NCBI RefSeq assembly: GCF_004348685.1 | Contig: NZ_SMKO01000001.1 | Location: 119,558-183,557, forward strand | Direction: 5' to 3' | Origin: Nonomuraea deserti | GTDB taxonomy: Bacteria; Actinomycetota; Actinomycetes; Streptosporangiales; Streptosporangiaceae | DNA: 64,000 nt | In this document: positions 23,302 to 32,748 of the stretch, piece by piece | Position numbering within the stretch: the stretch's first letter is position 1 | How the letters are laid out: each line of letters starts with the position of its first letter | Made by a program: the position numbers and the translations under genes | The notes under the pieces: model-generated | What the model was told of the DNA's origin: nothing | Database searches by the model: none | Seen by the model: only the letters and a program-made list of their open reading frames with translations

Positions 23302-23603
23302 GGGGTCTTTCTACCATCACTGAGTAACGTCATAACCGCCTGCATCCCTCTTTGGCAGGCTGTCATAAACGTTCAGCAGAAATTCACTCCTGCGAGACCT
23401 TGACGACGGTTGGAATTCGGGCTCTCTCGGTTGCGGCGCGAATAGAAGGCCAGGTCAGTAACGGTGGGTCAGTTTCTTTCTCCGTACGGTCGCCGTCGCA
23501 TCGAACGGAGCGAGGCAGGGAAACGCCCCGGGTCAGGGCGCGGTCACGAGGGTGGTGGCCTGGCGATCGCGCCCGGTCCGGGGCGTGGATCCGGTGGTGG
23601 CGG
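23302..23603. other. Intergenic region between the WXG cassette and the fasciclin gene
   Basis: This 302-bp stretch has no coding character. It holds a small hairpin (GCCTGC 23338-23343 / GCAGGC 23355-23360) and should contain the promoter of the minus-strand WXG cassette and the 3' end of the fasciclin transcript. No clear terminator is seen. Confidence 0.5.
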
Positions 23604-24218
23604 TCACTCGGGCATGAGGACCTTGTCGATGACGTAGATGGTGGCGTTCTTCGTCTGCACGCCGCCGCAGACCAGCTTCGCGTCGTTCACCGTCAGGTTC
23701 TCGCCCGAGCCCTTGACCTCGAGCTCGCCGCCCTCCAGTGACGTCAGCGTGCCTTCCTCCTCGAGGTCGGCGGGCGTCTTCTTGCCCTCCACGACGTGGT
23801 AGGTCAGGACCCTGGTGAGCTCTTCGTTGTCGCCCATGAGCTGATCGCGGGCATCCTGCGGGATGGCCTCGAACGCCTTGTTGTCGGGCGCGAAGATCGT
23901 GAGCGCTTCGGCCTGGTCGAGCCGGTCGGCCAGACCCGCCTCCTGCACGGCCTCGTCCAGCGAGGACAGGTCCGGCACCTCGGAGAGCGCGGTCGCGGCC
24001 GTCTGGTCGGCGATGTTCGGCAGGCTGCTCTCGAGCGCGGAGCATCCGGGGCCGATCGGGGCGCCCCCCGGCCCTGGCGACGTGTCAGGTGATGTGCCGG
24101 GTGACGAATCCGGCGAGGGGACCGGCGACGAGAGGGTTGGTGAGTGCGCGGATGCGCCGGTCATTCCGGCCGTGGAGGCGGTCAGCGCCAAGGCCGCCGC
24201 GAGAAGCATTCGTTTCAC
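23604..24218 (-). CDS. Secreted fasciclin-domain protein
   Basis: This 204-residue protein has a signal peptide (KRMLLAAALALTASTAGM ... ASA), a Pro/Ser-rich spacer and one fasciclin (FAS1) domain (ADRLDQAEALTIFAPDNKAF ... RVLTYHVVEGKKTPADL ... IYVIDKVLMPE). FAS1 proteins act in adhesion at the cell surface. The start is the GTG behind GGGGG at 24218. It lacks a lipobox, so it is probably released or held by interactions. Confidence 0.92.
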   Translation of the reverse strand: MKRMLLAAALALTASTAGMTGASAHSPTLSSPVPSPDSSPGTSPDTSPGPGGAPIGPGCSALESSLPNIADQTAATALSEVPDLSSLDEAVQEAGLADRLDQAEALTIFAPDNKAFEAIPQDARDQLMGDNEELTRVLTYHVVEGKKTPADLEEEGTLTSLEGGELEVKGSGENLTVNDAKLVCGGVQTKNATIYVIDKVLMPE

Positions 24219-24419
24219 TGTGTACCCCCGTGTTCTGTGGCGCCGTACCGGGCGGGGCCTGCACGGCGTCGAGGTGCCCGGGTTCGCGGCCCGGGTCTCC
24301 ACTACCAGTGTCGGAGGTCATAGAGCATGCCGGAGTTGCATTTACCCCAAAAAGCACAAAAGCCATAGAACGAGACTTTTGCCGTATAGGGGATTAAAAC
24401 CTCACAAGTAGCTATTCAT

Positions 24420-24440
24420 CGCGGCCGTGCCCCGGCCGCG
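24420..24440 (-). terminator. Hairpin after the TPR-protease-like gene
   Basis: CGCGGCCG-TGCCC-CGGCCGCG, an 8-bp perfect stem, lies immediately after the minus-strand stop at 24441. There is no T-run. Confidence 0.6.
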
Positions 24441-25571
24441 TCAGGCGGGAGGGCCGGTGACGTAGAGGTTCATGCCGGTGAAGTCGAACGTGATGGCGAA
24501 ACGTTTGAGGAACTCGTGGCCGAAGGTCGCGATCGTGTCGAATCCGAGACGGTCGTCGAGCAACGGCCCCACCACCCCCGGGATCCCGCGGCCCGTCGCG
24601 GCACCGAGCGCCACCTCGTCCGCGACGATCGGATAGCACGGGGCGCCGCCGCTCCCCGTACGAGGGGCGCCGAACTCCAGGCCCCAGCGCGTGGCGAACT
24701 TCTCCGAGGTGGTCACCCCGACGCCGGGCTCGCCCGTGGACAGGCAGACCAGGCGCGGGCCGTGGCCGTTGACGCTGCCCACCGTGCACGGGAAACGCCC
24801 ACCCGCCAGCCACAGCGGCAGGATCTCCGCGTCGTGCCGCGCCGACTCCGCCTTGAACGCCCGCAGCTGCGACCTGCGGCGCAGGACGAGAGCCTGGCGT
24901 ACGTAGTCGATCGTGGTGAGGAACCGGGACATGACGATCAGCCCGATGGCGCCGGACGCGGGCAGGTCGACGTCGCGCCAGACGACGGGCACGTTGCGCA
25001 CCTCGATCGACCCCAGCCGGAACGACCTCACGACGCCGAGATGCGTCTCCGTGCCGTCCCCCGCACGGGTGGAGGCCACCGCGCGCAGGCGCGCCCGCTC
25101 GGCCGCCTCCATGGTGAGGACCGGCTCCGCCGCCGTGTCCAGGAGGAACCTCATCGGCGCCGACCCGTTGACCGACGCCTCCACGGCGGGCAGCGGGTCC
25201 AGCTCCTGGAAGGCCAGCTTGGTGCTGCGCGGGCCGTGCAGGTCGAACGGGGTGTCGCCGGCGGCGGCGTACTGCTCGGCGACCGCGTCCCTCCCGGCGG
25301 CCCTGAGCACCGGAACGGCTCGGGCAAGCTTGTTCTGGCGTGCGTAGCAGTCCGCCAGCAGCTCCTTGAGCGCGTCGTCGCCGGGAGCCAGCTCCACGGC
25401 CCTGGCCAGATACTTCTCGGCGGTGATGAACGCGTTCGACAGCAGGGCGATGCGGCCGACCTGCGCGTTGGCGTGGGCATCACCCGGGTCGGCGCGCAGG
25501 ATGTCCGCGTAACCGCGGCGAGCTTGCGCGAAATGGCCGGCGCGGAACAGGCCGTCAAGCGAGGTCAGCAT
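24441..25571 (-). CDS. TPR protein with aspartyl-protease-like fold
   Basis: This 376-residue protein has two or three TPR-like helical repeats at residues ~1-100 (QARRGYADILRADPGDAHANA). It then shows two pepsin/retropepsin-like half-barrels. The first retains FLLDTAAEP. In the second the expected catalytic Asp-Thr-Gly is LSTGEPG, with Ser in place of Asp. No signal peptide. It may bind peptides rather than cut them. Confidence 0.65.
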   Translation of the reverse strand: MLTSLDGLFRAGHFAQARRGYADILRADPGDAHANAQVGRIALLSNAFITAEKYLARAVELAPGDDALKELLADCYARQNKLARAVPVLRAAGRDAVAEQYAAAGDTPFDLHGPRSTKLAFQELDPLPAVEASVNGSAPMRFLLDTAAEPVLTMEAAERARLRAVASTRAGDGTETHLGVVRSFRLGSIEVRNVPVVWRDVDLPASGAIGLIVMSRFLTTIDYVRQALVLRRRSQLRAFKAESARHDAEILPLWLAGGRFPCTVGSVNGHGPRLVCLSTGEPGVGVTTSEKFATRWGLEFGAPRTGSGGAPCYPIVADEVALGAATGRGIPGVVGPLLDDRLGFDTIATFGHEFLKRFAITFDFTGMNLYVTGPPA

Positions 25572-25619
25572 GGTCAGACCAGGAGACCAGGCGGCGTGTT
25601 TCCCCGGAGTTTCCGACTT

Positions 25620-25643
25620 CGAGGGCGCCCTTGGGCGCCCTCG
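25620..25643 (-). terminator. 11-bp GC-rich hairpin
   Basis: CGAGGGCGCCC-TT-GGGCGCCCTCG is a perfect stem of 11 bp with a 2-nt loop, just after the minus-strand VOC gene stop (25653). Confidence 0.7.
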
Positions 25644-25652
25644 CGCGAGGCA

Positions 25653-26024
25653 CTAGGCCTGGATGACCGACAGGACGTTTCCCGCCGGATCCCTGAACCA
25701 GGCGATCGGCGGGCCCTCCGCGCGGAGAACCCCCTTCTCGTCCGTCGGCATGCCCTCGTAACGCTCGAAACGCACCCCCCGCGCCGCGAGCTCCTCCACC
25801 GCCTTGTCGATGTCCTCGACGGGGAAGTTGAGAACCGTGAACGACGCCGGCGTGTGGGCGTCGCCCTTCGGATAGATCAGGACGCCGTTGCCGCCCTCGA
25901 TGTGCAGCGTCAGCATTCCGTGCTCCTCGGAAATCCGGAGCCCGAGCGTGCCGCCGTAAAACTCCTTCGCGGCCGCGACGTCGTTCACGGAGAAACCGCT
26001 GAATGCCTTTGTCGTGCCGAACAA
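25653..26024 (-). CDS. VOC-superfamily (glyoxalase-like) protein
   Basis: This 123-residue single VOC domain has paired beta-alpha-beta-beta-beta modules. The N-terminal half has [19 protein letters not shown]; the C-terminal half has [14 protein letters not shown]. Metal-ligand positions are hard to assign from sequence alone. A typical small VOC protein, perhaps for resistance or detoxification. Confidence 0.88.
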   Translation of the reverse strand: MFGTTKAFSGFSVNDVAAAKEFYGGTLGLRISEEHGMLTLHIEGGNGVLIYPKGDAHTPASFTVLNFPVEDIDKAVEELAARGVRFERYEGMPTDEKGVLRAEGPPIAWFRDPAGNVLSVIQA

Positions 26025-26218
26025 TATGACCGCCGCCTTTCGTCGTATGATCCCGCGGCGCGCCGGTCTTCTCCTCCGGCTCCAGCGCCGCGTGCCTTCC
26101 TACGACAGACCTGCCCGCCGCGGGAAACTCATCGCCGCCGCAGGAGTTTCTCTCCCGGCAGCGGAAAGGCGCGCAGCGCGCCCGGCCGGCGGGCGCGCTG
26201 CGCGTGTTCTCCGGAAGG

Positions 26219-27349
26219 TCAGCCGGTGCGGAGCGTGAGCCCGTACGTGCTCAGGATCTCGTTGACCGGCTGGTGGTACGTCGTGCCGCCGACGCGGCAG
26301 TTGCCCGAGCCGCCGGACGTGACGCCCTGGGCCTGGTTGCCCGAGATGAACGAGCCGCCCGAGTCGCCGGGCTCGGCGCAGGCGGACGTGCGGGTCAGGC
26401 CGCGCACCGTGCCCTGCGGGTAGGTGACGCTGGCGTTGTGCTGCTGGATGGTGCCGCAGCGCCAGCCCGTGGTGGAGCCGGAGCGGCAGATGGACGAGCC
26501 GACGGAGGCCTGCGACGAGCCGCGGACGGTCACGGTCGAGCCGCCGGAGCCGCGCACCAGCGGCTGCGGGGTGTTGCCGGGCGCGGCGACCCAGGCGTAG
26601 TCGTTGCCCGGGAAGGACGAGCCCTGGAAGGTGCCGGTCGGGTTGCTGGTCCTGGCGCCGGTCCGGCCGCAGTGCCCGGCGGTGACGAAGCCGGGGGTGC
26701 TGCCCCGGGTCACGGAGAAGCCGACGCTGCATCGGCTGGAGCCGATGTAGTAGGCGGAGCCGCCGATGATGTTGATGAACGGCTTCGGCTGCTCGGCGGT
26801 CGCCGACACGCTCAGCGCCTCCTTGTCGACGCCCGCGGCGTCGGCGAGGGCCTGCGCGGCTTCGACGGTGGACGCCTGGACGGAGACGTTGTTGGCGGTC
26901 ACGTCCGCGTACCAGAGGGCGGCACCGGACCTGGCGGTCTCCGGAGCCTGGTCGATCTTCTGGACGATCCCCTGGAGCTCGGCCAGCGTGCGCTTGACGA
27001 CGACGGGCTGCGCGCCCTGCTCCTCGATGGCGGCGGTCTCGGCGGGGTCGGTGGTGGCGACCATGAGCTTGGAGGCGTCGGCGTTGAGCCAGGCGCCGCC
27101 GAACGAGTCGTCGCCCAGCTTGCCGCTGAGCGTGGCCTCGGTGGCCGCGGCGCGCTGCTCGTTGGCCAGCCGGGTGATGACCTGCTCCTCGGAGAGGCCG
27201 AGGTCGCGCTCGAGCGCGTCGATCACGGGGGGAGGCGCGGAGGGGGGAGCTGATTGCGGTGCCGGGTCAGCGAACGCTGGGCTGAGGGGGGTGGCCAGGC
27301 AGGCGGCGAGGATGATGGATCCCGCCACCGCACCGCGTTTACTCAACAT
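26219..27349 (-). CDS. Secreted S1-family (streptogrisin/alpha-lytic-like) serine protease
   Basis: This 376-residue preproprotein has a signal peptide (AGSIILAACLATPLSPAFA), a pro-domain with the alpha-lytic pro signature (LGLSEEQVITRLANEQRAA), then a mature chymotrypsin-like domain with His in TAGHC, Asp in NDYAWV and Ser in GDSGGS. It has six Cys in the mature part. The ATG at 27349 follows GAGGAG. Secreted, self-processing protease; a palindrome lies in its upstream region. Confidence 0.95.
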   Translation of the reverse strand: MLSKRGAVAGSIILAACLATPLSPAFADPAPQSAPPSAPPPVIDALERDLGLSEEQVITRLANEQRAAATEATLSGKLGDDSFGGAWLNADASKLMVATTDPAETAAIEEQGAQPVVVKRTLAELQGIVQKIDQAPETARSGAALWYADVTANNVSVQASTVEAAQALADAAGVDKEALSVSATAEQPKPFINIIGGSAYYIGSSRCSVGFSVTRGSTPGFVTAGHCGRTGARTSNPTGTFQGSSFPGNDYAWVAAPGNTPQPLVRGSGGSTVTVRGSSQASVGSSICRSGSTTGWRCGTIQQHNASVTYPQGTVRGLTRTSACAEPGDSGGSFISGNQAQGVTSGGSGNCRVGGTTYHQPVNEILSTYGLTLRTG

Positions 27350-27378
27350 GAGCACTCCTCGGTTGGGGGTGCTGTCAA

Positions 27379-27394
27379 GTTAACGGTTGTTAAC
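27379..27394. promoter_or_regulatory. GTTAAC-N4-GTTAAC palindrome upstream of the protease gene
   Basis: Two GTTAAC sites separated by GGTT lie 30-45 bp before the protease start, overlapping TTGACA-like promoter sequences on the minus strand. It may be a repressor site. Confidence 0.45.
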
Positions 27395-27528
27395 GCCTCT
27401 TGTCAGATGTCAAACATGCCCTATTTCGGTGTTATATCCGCGGTTTCGGCCGTGGGCCCGAACCGGCGGCCGTCCGCCTATAAGGCCGCCCCCGGCGGCG
27501 AGCAGGCCACCGCCGGGAGCGGCCCCGG

Positions 27529-28689
27529 TCACCGGCGCGCCGGGACGAGTGCCATGGAGCGCGCCGTCAGCAGGGCGATGAGCGCGTACGGCACCACCAT
27601 GAGGGCGAACGTCAGGCCGTGCGACACGTACGACGACGTCGCCCCGTACGCGGCGTAGACGGCGAGCGTGACCACGTTCATGCCCAGACCGGCGACCGAC
27701 GTCACGGTGGCCCTGGCCGTGCCGGTGATCCGCTCCTGCATCCGCGCGTCCGCCACCACCCCTGCCAGCTGGAACGCCCCGAAGGCCAGGGCGATCAGCA
27801 CGAACCCGGCCGGGTGCCCGCTCACCGCCCCCGCCGCCATGGCCAGCGCGGCGAGGGCGATCGTCAGGGCGTACGCGCGGGGCGGCATGTGCCGGGCGCG
27901 TCCGGCCAGCAGGCCGCCCGCCGTGGCGCCGACCCAGGTCAGGAGGATGAGCAGCGGGATGACGGCCTTGGTCACACCCGTGTCGGCCGCGAGGTACGGG
28001 ACGTACTCGTCCAGCGCCCCCCAGATCGCCGTCACGAAGGCGACCAGCACCACCGCACGCAGGACGCGGCGGTCCGTACGGGCCTCCGTCAGACCGGCCT
28101 TCAGGATCGCCAGGTAACCCTCCTCCGCGCCGTCGTCGCCGCGCGTGCGGTGCTCGGGCAGGGTGAGCGCCGTGGCCGCGCACAGGACGCAGGCCAGCAC
28201 GCTGGCGACGCCCACGGCCGGATAACCGCCGGCCGCGAACACGGGCACGGCCAGGCCGATCGCCGACGCGACCGCGACCGTGCCCACGGCGGTGGCCCGG
28301 CCCATGACGGCGGCGTAGCGGTGCGCCTGGCCGCGGCGCTCCAGCTCCTCGTAGGAGAGAGCCTCGAACGCGCCGGAGACCAGCGCGCCCTCGGCGCCCC
28401 ACAACACGAAGCCGAGCGCGAACGCCCAGTAGGAAGGGAAGACTAACCACAGAGTGAAACCCAGCCCGGCCAGCAGCGGCCCGAGGAACAGGGTGACACG
28501 CCTGGACAGCCGGTCGGCCCAGGCGCCGGACGGGATCTCGAGCACCATGCCCGTCACCGACCAGATGACGAACAGGGACGACGTCTCGGCCACGGACAAC
28601 CCGGTGTCGATGAACAGCAGCGTGTAGACCGGGTAGATCAGCAGGAATTCGCCGAGGAACGCGTAAACGTACAGCGACGCGACAAGCAT
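27529..28689 (-). CDS. MFS transporter
   Basis: This 386-residue protein has about 12 membrane segments and no long loops. Conserved features include a motif A-like loop GAWADRLSRRVTLFLGP (TM2-3) and charged ends. The closest description is a general MFS permease; the substrate is unknown. A CCCGGCGG/CCGCCGGG stem (27491-27517) lies beyond its 3' end. The start is GTG or ATG around 28689. Confidence 0.85.
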   Translation of the reverse strand: MLVASLYVYAFLGEFLLIYPVYTLLFIDTGLSVAETSSLFVIWSVTGMVLEIPSGAWADRLSRRVTLFLGPLLAGLGFTLWLVFPSYWAFALGFVLWGAEGALVSGAFEALSYEELERRGQAHRYAAVMGRATAVGTVAVASAIGLAVPVFAAGGYPAVGVASVLACVLCAATALTLPEHRTRGDDGAEEGYLAILKAGLTEARTDRRVLRAVVLVAFVTAIWGALDEYVPYLAADTGVTKAVIPLLILLTWVGATAGGLLAGRARHMPPRAYALTIALAALAMAAGAVSGHPAGFVLIALAFGAFQLAGVVADARMQERITGTARATVTSVAGLGMNVVTLAVYAAYGATSSYVSHGLTFALMVVPYALIALLTARSMALVPARR

Positions 28690-28903
28690 GAGGCCTTCCA
28701 GGGGGACGAGTAGGGACTCCGAGTGCTTGTCGCCTCGGAGGCCCGCGCGCCCCGCGCCGGCCCCTGGTTATGGATCAATGTCGCCAGGTCATACGGGGCA
28801 GTCTAGCGCCCCCTCCGTCGCCGTCCACCCCGCCGCGACCCCAGGGCGCGCGGCGGTCACCGCGCAGCGTCGAGCGGACCCACCCGCCGGTGGGCGCGTC
28901 GCG

Positions 28904-29140
28904 TCAGTCGCGCCCGTCGTCGTCGAACGACTGCAGCACCCGCTCGAACGCGTCGCCGACAGGCCGCAACACCTCCGTGAACGCGTTGACCAGCGGGCCG
29001 AAGATCTCGGTCACCTCGGTCATGAGGTCGGGACTCTTGCTCTCGGGAGGCGCCCAGCGCATGGCGTCGGCGCTCAGCGTCTCCCACTCGTCGACTACGC
29101 CGTCGATCGCGTCGAGCACATGGTCAGGATCGCTTGGCAT
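28904..29140 (-). CDS. Small hypothetical protein
   Basis: This 78-residue acidic protein is mostly helical (VLDAIDGVVDEWETL ... FTEVLRPVGDAFERVLQSF). The ATG is preceded by GGGGAA. No family is recognised. It lies in the space between the MFS gene and a VOC gene. Confidence 0.6.
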   Translation of the reverse strand: MPSDPDHVLDAIDGVVDEWETLSADAMRWAPPESKSPDLMTEVTEIFGPLVNAFTEVLRPVGDAFERVLQSFDDDGRD

Positions 29141-29208
29141 GGCCGTTCCCCTGGAAGTCACCCGGTGGAATCGCTCCGTGGCGAAGGAGCCGTCATGACC
29201 ACGGTACT

Positions 29209-29718
29209 TCAGGCCGGGACGGACACGCCCACGCCGCCTCGGGTCTGTGCGCCGTACCGCTCCTTGTCGGCGCTCAGGTCGAGCGGGCGGATGCTGGAGC
29301 GGGCGGCGAGCACCTCCTCGGTCAGCAGCGCCGCGGGAACCAGCCACGACACCTCGAACTCCAGCCCGTCGGGGTCCTTCGCGTAGAGGGCCTTGGTGGT
29401 GCCGTGGTCGGAGGCGCCGACCAGCGCGCCGAGCTCGCGCAGCCTGGCGGCGATGCGCTCGAGCTCGTCCAGGGTGTCGACCTCCCAGGCCAGGTGGTAG
29501 AGGCCGACCGAGGTGCGGCCCGCCGGTGAGGGGGCCGCGTCGCCGCCGATCTCGAACAGGCCCAGGTCGTGGTCGTTCGTCGAGCCGGGGGCCTGCAGGA
29601 AGGCGGCGCCCGGCAGGCCCATGACGACCTCGAAACCGAGGGCGTCACGGTAGAAGGCGACGCTGCGCTCCGTGTCGCGAACGTAGAGGACCGCGTGGTT
29701 GAGCCGCTGAACCGGCAT
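29209..29718 (-). CDS. VOC-superfamily dioxygenase-like protein
   Basis: This 169-residue protein has an extradiol-dioxygenase-type VOC domain with LNHAVLYVRDTERSVAFYRDALGF at the start, LYHLAWEVDTLDELE in the middle and DPDGLEFEVSW near the end, giving the His/His/Glu metal ligands of the catechol 2,3-dioxygenase group. Start: ATG behind GAGGGGAAC. It stands apart from aromatic-degradation genes. Confidence 0.85.
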   Translation of the reverse strand: MPVQRLNHAVLYVRDTERSVAFYRDALGFEVVMGLPGAAFLQAPGSTNDHDLGLFEIGGDAAPSPAGRTSVGLYHLAWEVDTLDELERIAARLRELGALVGASDHGTTKALYAKDPDGLEFEVSWLVPAALLTEEVLAARSSIRPLDLSADKERYGAQTRGGVGVSVPA

Positions 29719-29937
29719 GGTGTTCCCCTCTCGACGGAGCTCACCTCAAATGTATGAGAATTCAACCACTTTGGGTGTTTCGGCCACGACATCCATCCCG
29801 GCCGGGATCGCTCCATGACGAACCGTGATCGGACGGCTGCGGGAGGAGGAGGCGGGGAACACGCGGGCGGGTGTGGCGCGCAACTGTCGGACCGAGGCCG
29901 TACCGTTCTCCGGGTACCCGAACCTAGGAGATTGCCG

Positions 29938-30126
29938 ATGCACGACACCGAAGAGGCGCTGTTCAGGGCGGTCCACGGCATCGCGGGCAGGCTCGCGGGC
30001 CAGCCCGTGCCCGTGGTGATGGACGCGCTGCTGCGCGGCCTGCCCAAGGCTCCCGGCCTCGAGGTGACGGAGATCCGCAGGATCGCCGAGGAGATCAGCG
30101 TTGGCCGCGATCCATCGGGGTTGTGA
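29938..30126 (+). CDS. Small conserved-looking hypothetical protein
   Basis: This 62-residue protein begins MHDTEEALFRAVHG behind TAGGAG. It contains two amphipathic helices (FRAVHGIAGRLAGQPVPV and EVTEIRRIAEEISVG). No function is assigned. A perfect 14-bp palindrome (ATCCCGGCCGGGAT, 29795-29808) lies upstream in the divergent region. Confidence 0.55.
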   Translation: MHDTEEALFRAVHGIAGRLAGQPVPVVMDALLRGLPKAPGLEVTEIRRIAEEISVGRDPSGL

Positions 30127-30309
30127 ACACCTGGTCGCGGGGGGAGCATCGAGGCATGGGCCAGCCGACCGTGCCGATCGGGAGGGAGTCTCGGGCGCGC
30201 ATCCCCGCCCGGCCGCGCATGCCCTGGCCGCCCGCGTCCTCAACGGGCGCGGGTAGCATTTCCCCATCTCAACCAGCTTTGCGCTGGAACACGTGTTAGG
30301 AGTACGTGG

Positions 30310-31725
30310 GTGACGCTGGTCGCAGGGGTCGATTCCTCCACGCAGAGTTGCAAGGTCGTCATTCGCGACGCCGGGACGGGCGCGCTGGTCCGGCAGGGCC
30401 GGGCCCCGCACCCCGACGGCACCGAGGTCCACCCGTCACACTGGTGGGCCGCGTTGCTGCAGGCCATCGAGGAGGCCGGCGGGCTCGACGACGTGGCCGC
30501 CATCAGCGTGGCCGGCCAGCAGCACGGCATGGTCTGCCTCGACGCGTCGGGAGACGTCGTCCGCGACGCCCTCCTGTGGAACGACACCCGCTCCGCCCAG
30601 GCCGCCGCCGACCTGGTCACCGAGCTGGGCGGCCCCCGGGCGTGGGCCGACGCGGTGGGCTCGGTGCCCGTGGCGTCGTTCACCGTGACCAAGCTGCGCT
30701 GGCTGGCCGAGCACGAGCCTGCCGACGCGCAGCGCACGGCGGCGGTGTGCCTGCCGCACGACTGGCTCACCTGGCGCCTGGCCGGCGCCCTCGCCTCCGG
30801 CCCCTTCGACGCGCGGGCCTGGCGCGAGGCCCCCACGCCGCCCCTCGACCAGCTCGCCACCGACCGCGGCGACGCCTCCGGCACCGGCTACTGGTCCCCC
30901 GCGACCGGCGCCTACCGCACCGACCTGCTGAAGACCGCCCTCGGCACCGTCCCGCACCTGCCCAAGGTGCTCGGGCCGCGGGAGGCGGCGCCGGGTTCCG
31001 CGCGCGTGCTGATCGCGCCGGGCACCGGCGACAACATGGCGGCGGCGCTCGGCGTCGGCGCGCGGTCCGGCGACGTCGTGGTGTCGCTCGGCACGTCCGG
31101 CACCGTGTTCGCGGTCGCCGAGACACCCAGCGCCGACCCCACCGGCGCGGTCGCCGGGTTCGCCGACGCGACGGGGCGCTTCCTGCCGCTGGTGTGCACG
31201 CTCAACGCCGCCCGCGTCATGGACGCCGCCGCCCGCATCGCCGGCGTCTCGCTCGACGAGCTGAGCGACCTCGCCCTCCAGGCGCCGCCGGGGGCGGAAG
31301 GTCTCACGCTCGTCCCCTACCTCGAGGGCGAGCGCACCCCCAACCGCCCCACCGCGACAGGCTCGATCCACGGGCTGAGCCTGTCCACCGCCACCCCGGC
31401 CCACCTGGCCAGGGCGGCCATCGAAGGCATGCTGTGCGGCCTGGCCGACGCGCTCGACGCGCTGAGCATGCGGCCCGAGCGGGTGCTGCTGATCGGGGGC
31501 GCGGCCCGCTCGAAGGCGGTCCGCCGCATCGCGCCCACGGTCTTCGGCGTGCCGATCGCGGTGCCGCCACCGGCCGAATACGTCGCCGACGGCGCCGCCC
31601 GCCAGGCCGCCACCCTGGTGACCACCCCTGAGTGGCGCTCGGAGGACACCCGGACGTACGAGGGAGAGGCGGTCCAGGAGATCCGCCACCGCTACGCCCG
31701 CGCGACCGCCCACATCCTCGACTGA
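30310..31725 (+). CDS. xylB: Xylulokinase (FGGY-family carbohydrate kinase)
   Basis: This 471-residue protein has the FGGY kinase layout: N-terminal [10 protein letters not shown] phosphate loop, [10 protein letters not shown] (substrate region typical of XylB), LLWNDTRS, an [11 protein letters not shown] adenine-site motif and a C-terminal [15 protein letters not shown]. It phosphorylates D-xylulose or a related ketose. No xylA or transporter is adjacent, so pathway context is missing. The 292-bp space downstream shows no gene. Confidence 0.9.
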   Translation: MTLVAGVDSSTQSCKVVIRDAGTGALVRQGRAPHPDGTEVHPSHWWAALLQAIEEAGGLDDVAAISVAGQQHGMVCLDASGDVVRDALLWNDTRSAQAAADLVTELGGPRAWADAVGSVPVASFTVTKLRWLAEHEPADAQRTAAVCLPHDWLTWRLAGALASGPFDARAWREAPTPPLDQLATDRGDASGTGYWSPATGAYRTDLLKTALGTVPHLPKVLGPREAAPGSARVLIAPGTGDNMAAALGVGARSGDVVVSLGTSGTVFAVAETPSADPTGAVAGFADATGRFLPLVCTLNAARVMDAAARIAGVSLDELSDLALQAPPGAEGLTLVPYLEGERTPNRPTATGSIHGLSLSTATPAHLARAAIEGMLCGLADALDALSMRPERVLLIGGAARSKAVRRIAPTVFGVPIAVPPPAEYVADGAARQAATLVTTPEWRSEDTRTYEGEAVQEIRHRYARATAHILD

Positions 31726-32017
31726 CGCCGGCTCCGCCGCACCAGGGCCGCTCCGCGTCGCGTGGTGGTACGGCCCGCGCCCTGCCCCACAGAAGAGGGC
31801 TCAAGGTGGGCGAAGGTGAGGGTGCCGGGGCGCCGTTGCGGCGGGGCGGCGGTGAGGCTGGTGAGCGTCCCCCTGGAGGGCCGGGAACCCGGGACGGCGG
31901 GTGGGGCCGGCCGTGCGAAGCCGTACGAAATGATCAAAGGACTCAGGGAAGCGTCAGGGTCGGGTCGGGGGTGGAGCCCGATGTGGGGGAGCGGTCGCCA
32001 GGGGCAGAGTGAGGCCC

Positions 32018-32692
32018 ATGACCGCAGCAAAGAGGCTCTACCCCCTGATCGCCTGCGCCTCGATCCTGTTCTCGGTGGTCGCCGTGGTGGTCGGCCAGTT
32101 GGGTGCCGACCCCGACCTCGACCCCCTGAACGTGACCGTGAGCGAGTTCGCCGTGTCCGAGCGCGGGGGCGTGACGGAGGCGGCGATGGCGGTTCTCGGG
32201 GTCGGGTCTCTGGTGTTGCTGGCGGGGCTGCGGTCCGTGGGGGCGCCCGTGCGGGGGATGCCCGGGCGGTTGCTGATGGTGTGGTCGGGAGCGCTGATCG
32301 TGGGGGCGATCATCCCGACCACACCCATCGGCCAGAACCTGGACCTCGCGGCGCAGGTCCACAGGTACGCGTCGGTCGCGGCGTTCGTGAGCCTGCCGGC
32401 CGCGGGCGCGCTGCTGGTGCCCCGGCTGACCGCGCACGCCGCGTGGAAGCCCGTCGCGCGGGCCGTGGAGTGGGTGGCGCTGGCGGGCGGGTTCGGGCTG
32501 CTGGCGATCACCTACGTGGCGCTGCCGGGCGAGCGGGTGATGATCGGATTGGTGGAGCGGTTGCTGCTGGCCGCGGAGGTGTCGTTGCTGGCGGTGCTGG
32601 CGGGATGGCTGGCGTGGCTGGCCTGGCGGCCGAGCGCCTCAAAGGCCCTCAATTTCCCGACATATCACAGATTTATCGCTAGTCGATCTTAA
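32018..32692 (+). CDS. DUF998 membrane protein
   Basis: This 224-residue protein has six membrane segments with the DUF998 pattern (VSEFAV near residue 45, AAQVHRYASVAAFVSLP). Such proteins are found across actinomycetes and have no established role. The ATG at 32018 is chosen over the GTG at 32009 for its GTGAGG site. The end runs into AT-rich sequence that likely holds the promoter of the next gene. Confidence 0.85.
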   Translation: MTAAKRLYPLIACASILFSVVAVVVGQLGADPDLDPLNVTVSEFAVSERGGVTEAAMAVLGVGSLVLLAGLRSVGAPVRGMPGRLLMVWSGALIVGAIIPTTPIGQNLDLAAQVHRYASVAAFVSLPAAGALLVPRLTAHAAWKPVARAVEWVALAGGFGLLAITYVALPGERVMIGLVERLLLAAEVSLLAVLAGWLAWLAWRPSASKALNFPTYHRFIASRS

Positions 32693-32748
32693 AAGCATCT
32701 GTTTCGATGCTATTCTCTCCCGCGATCTTCTATCCGGGAGCAGGTGTC

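Noticed and set aside
30310..31725. A xylose operon
   Set aside because: Only the kinase is present; no isomerase, transporter or XylR-type regulator is nearby.
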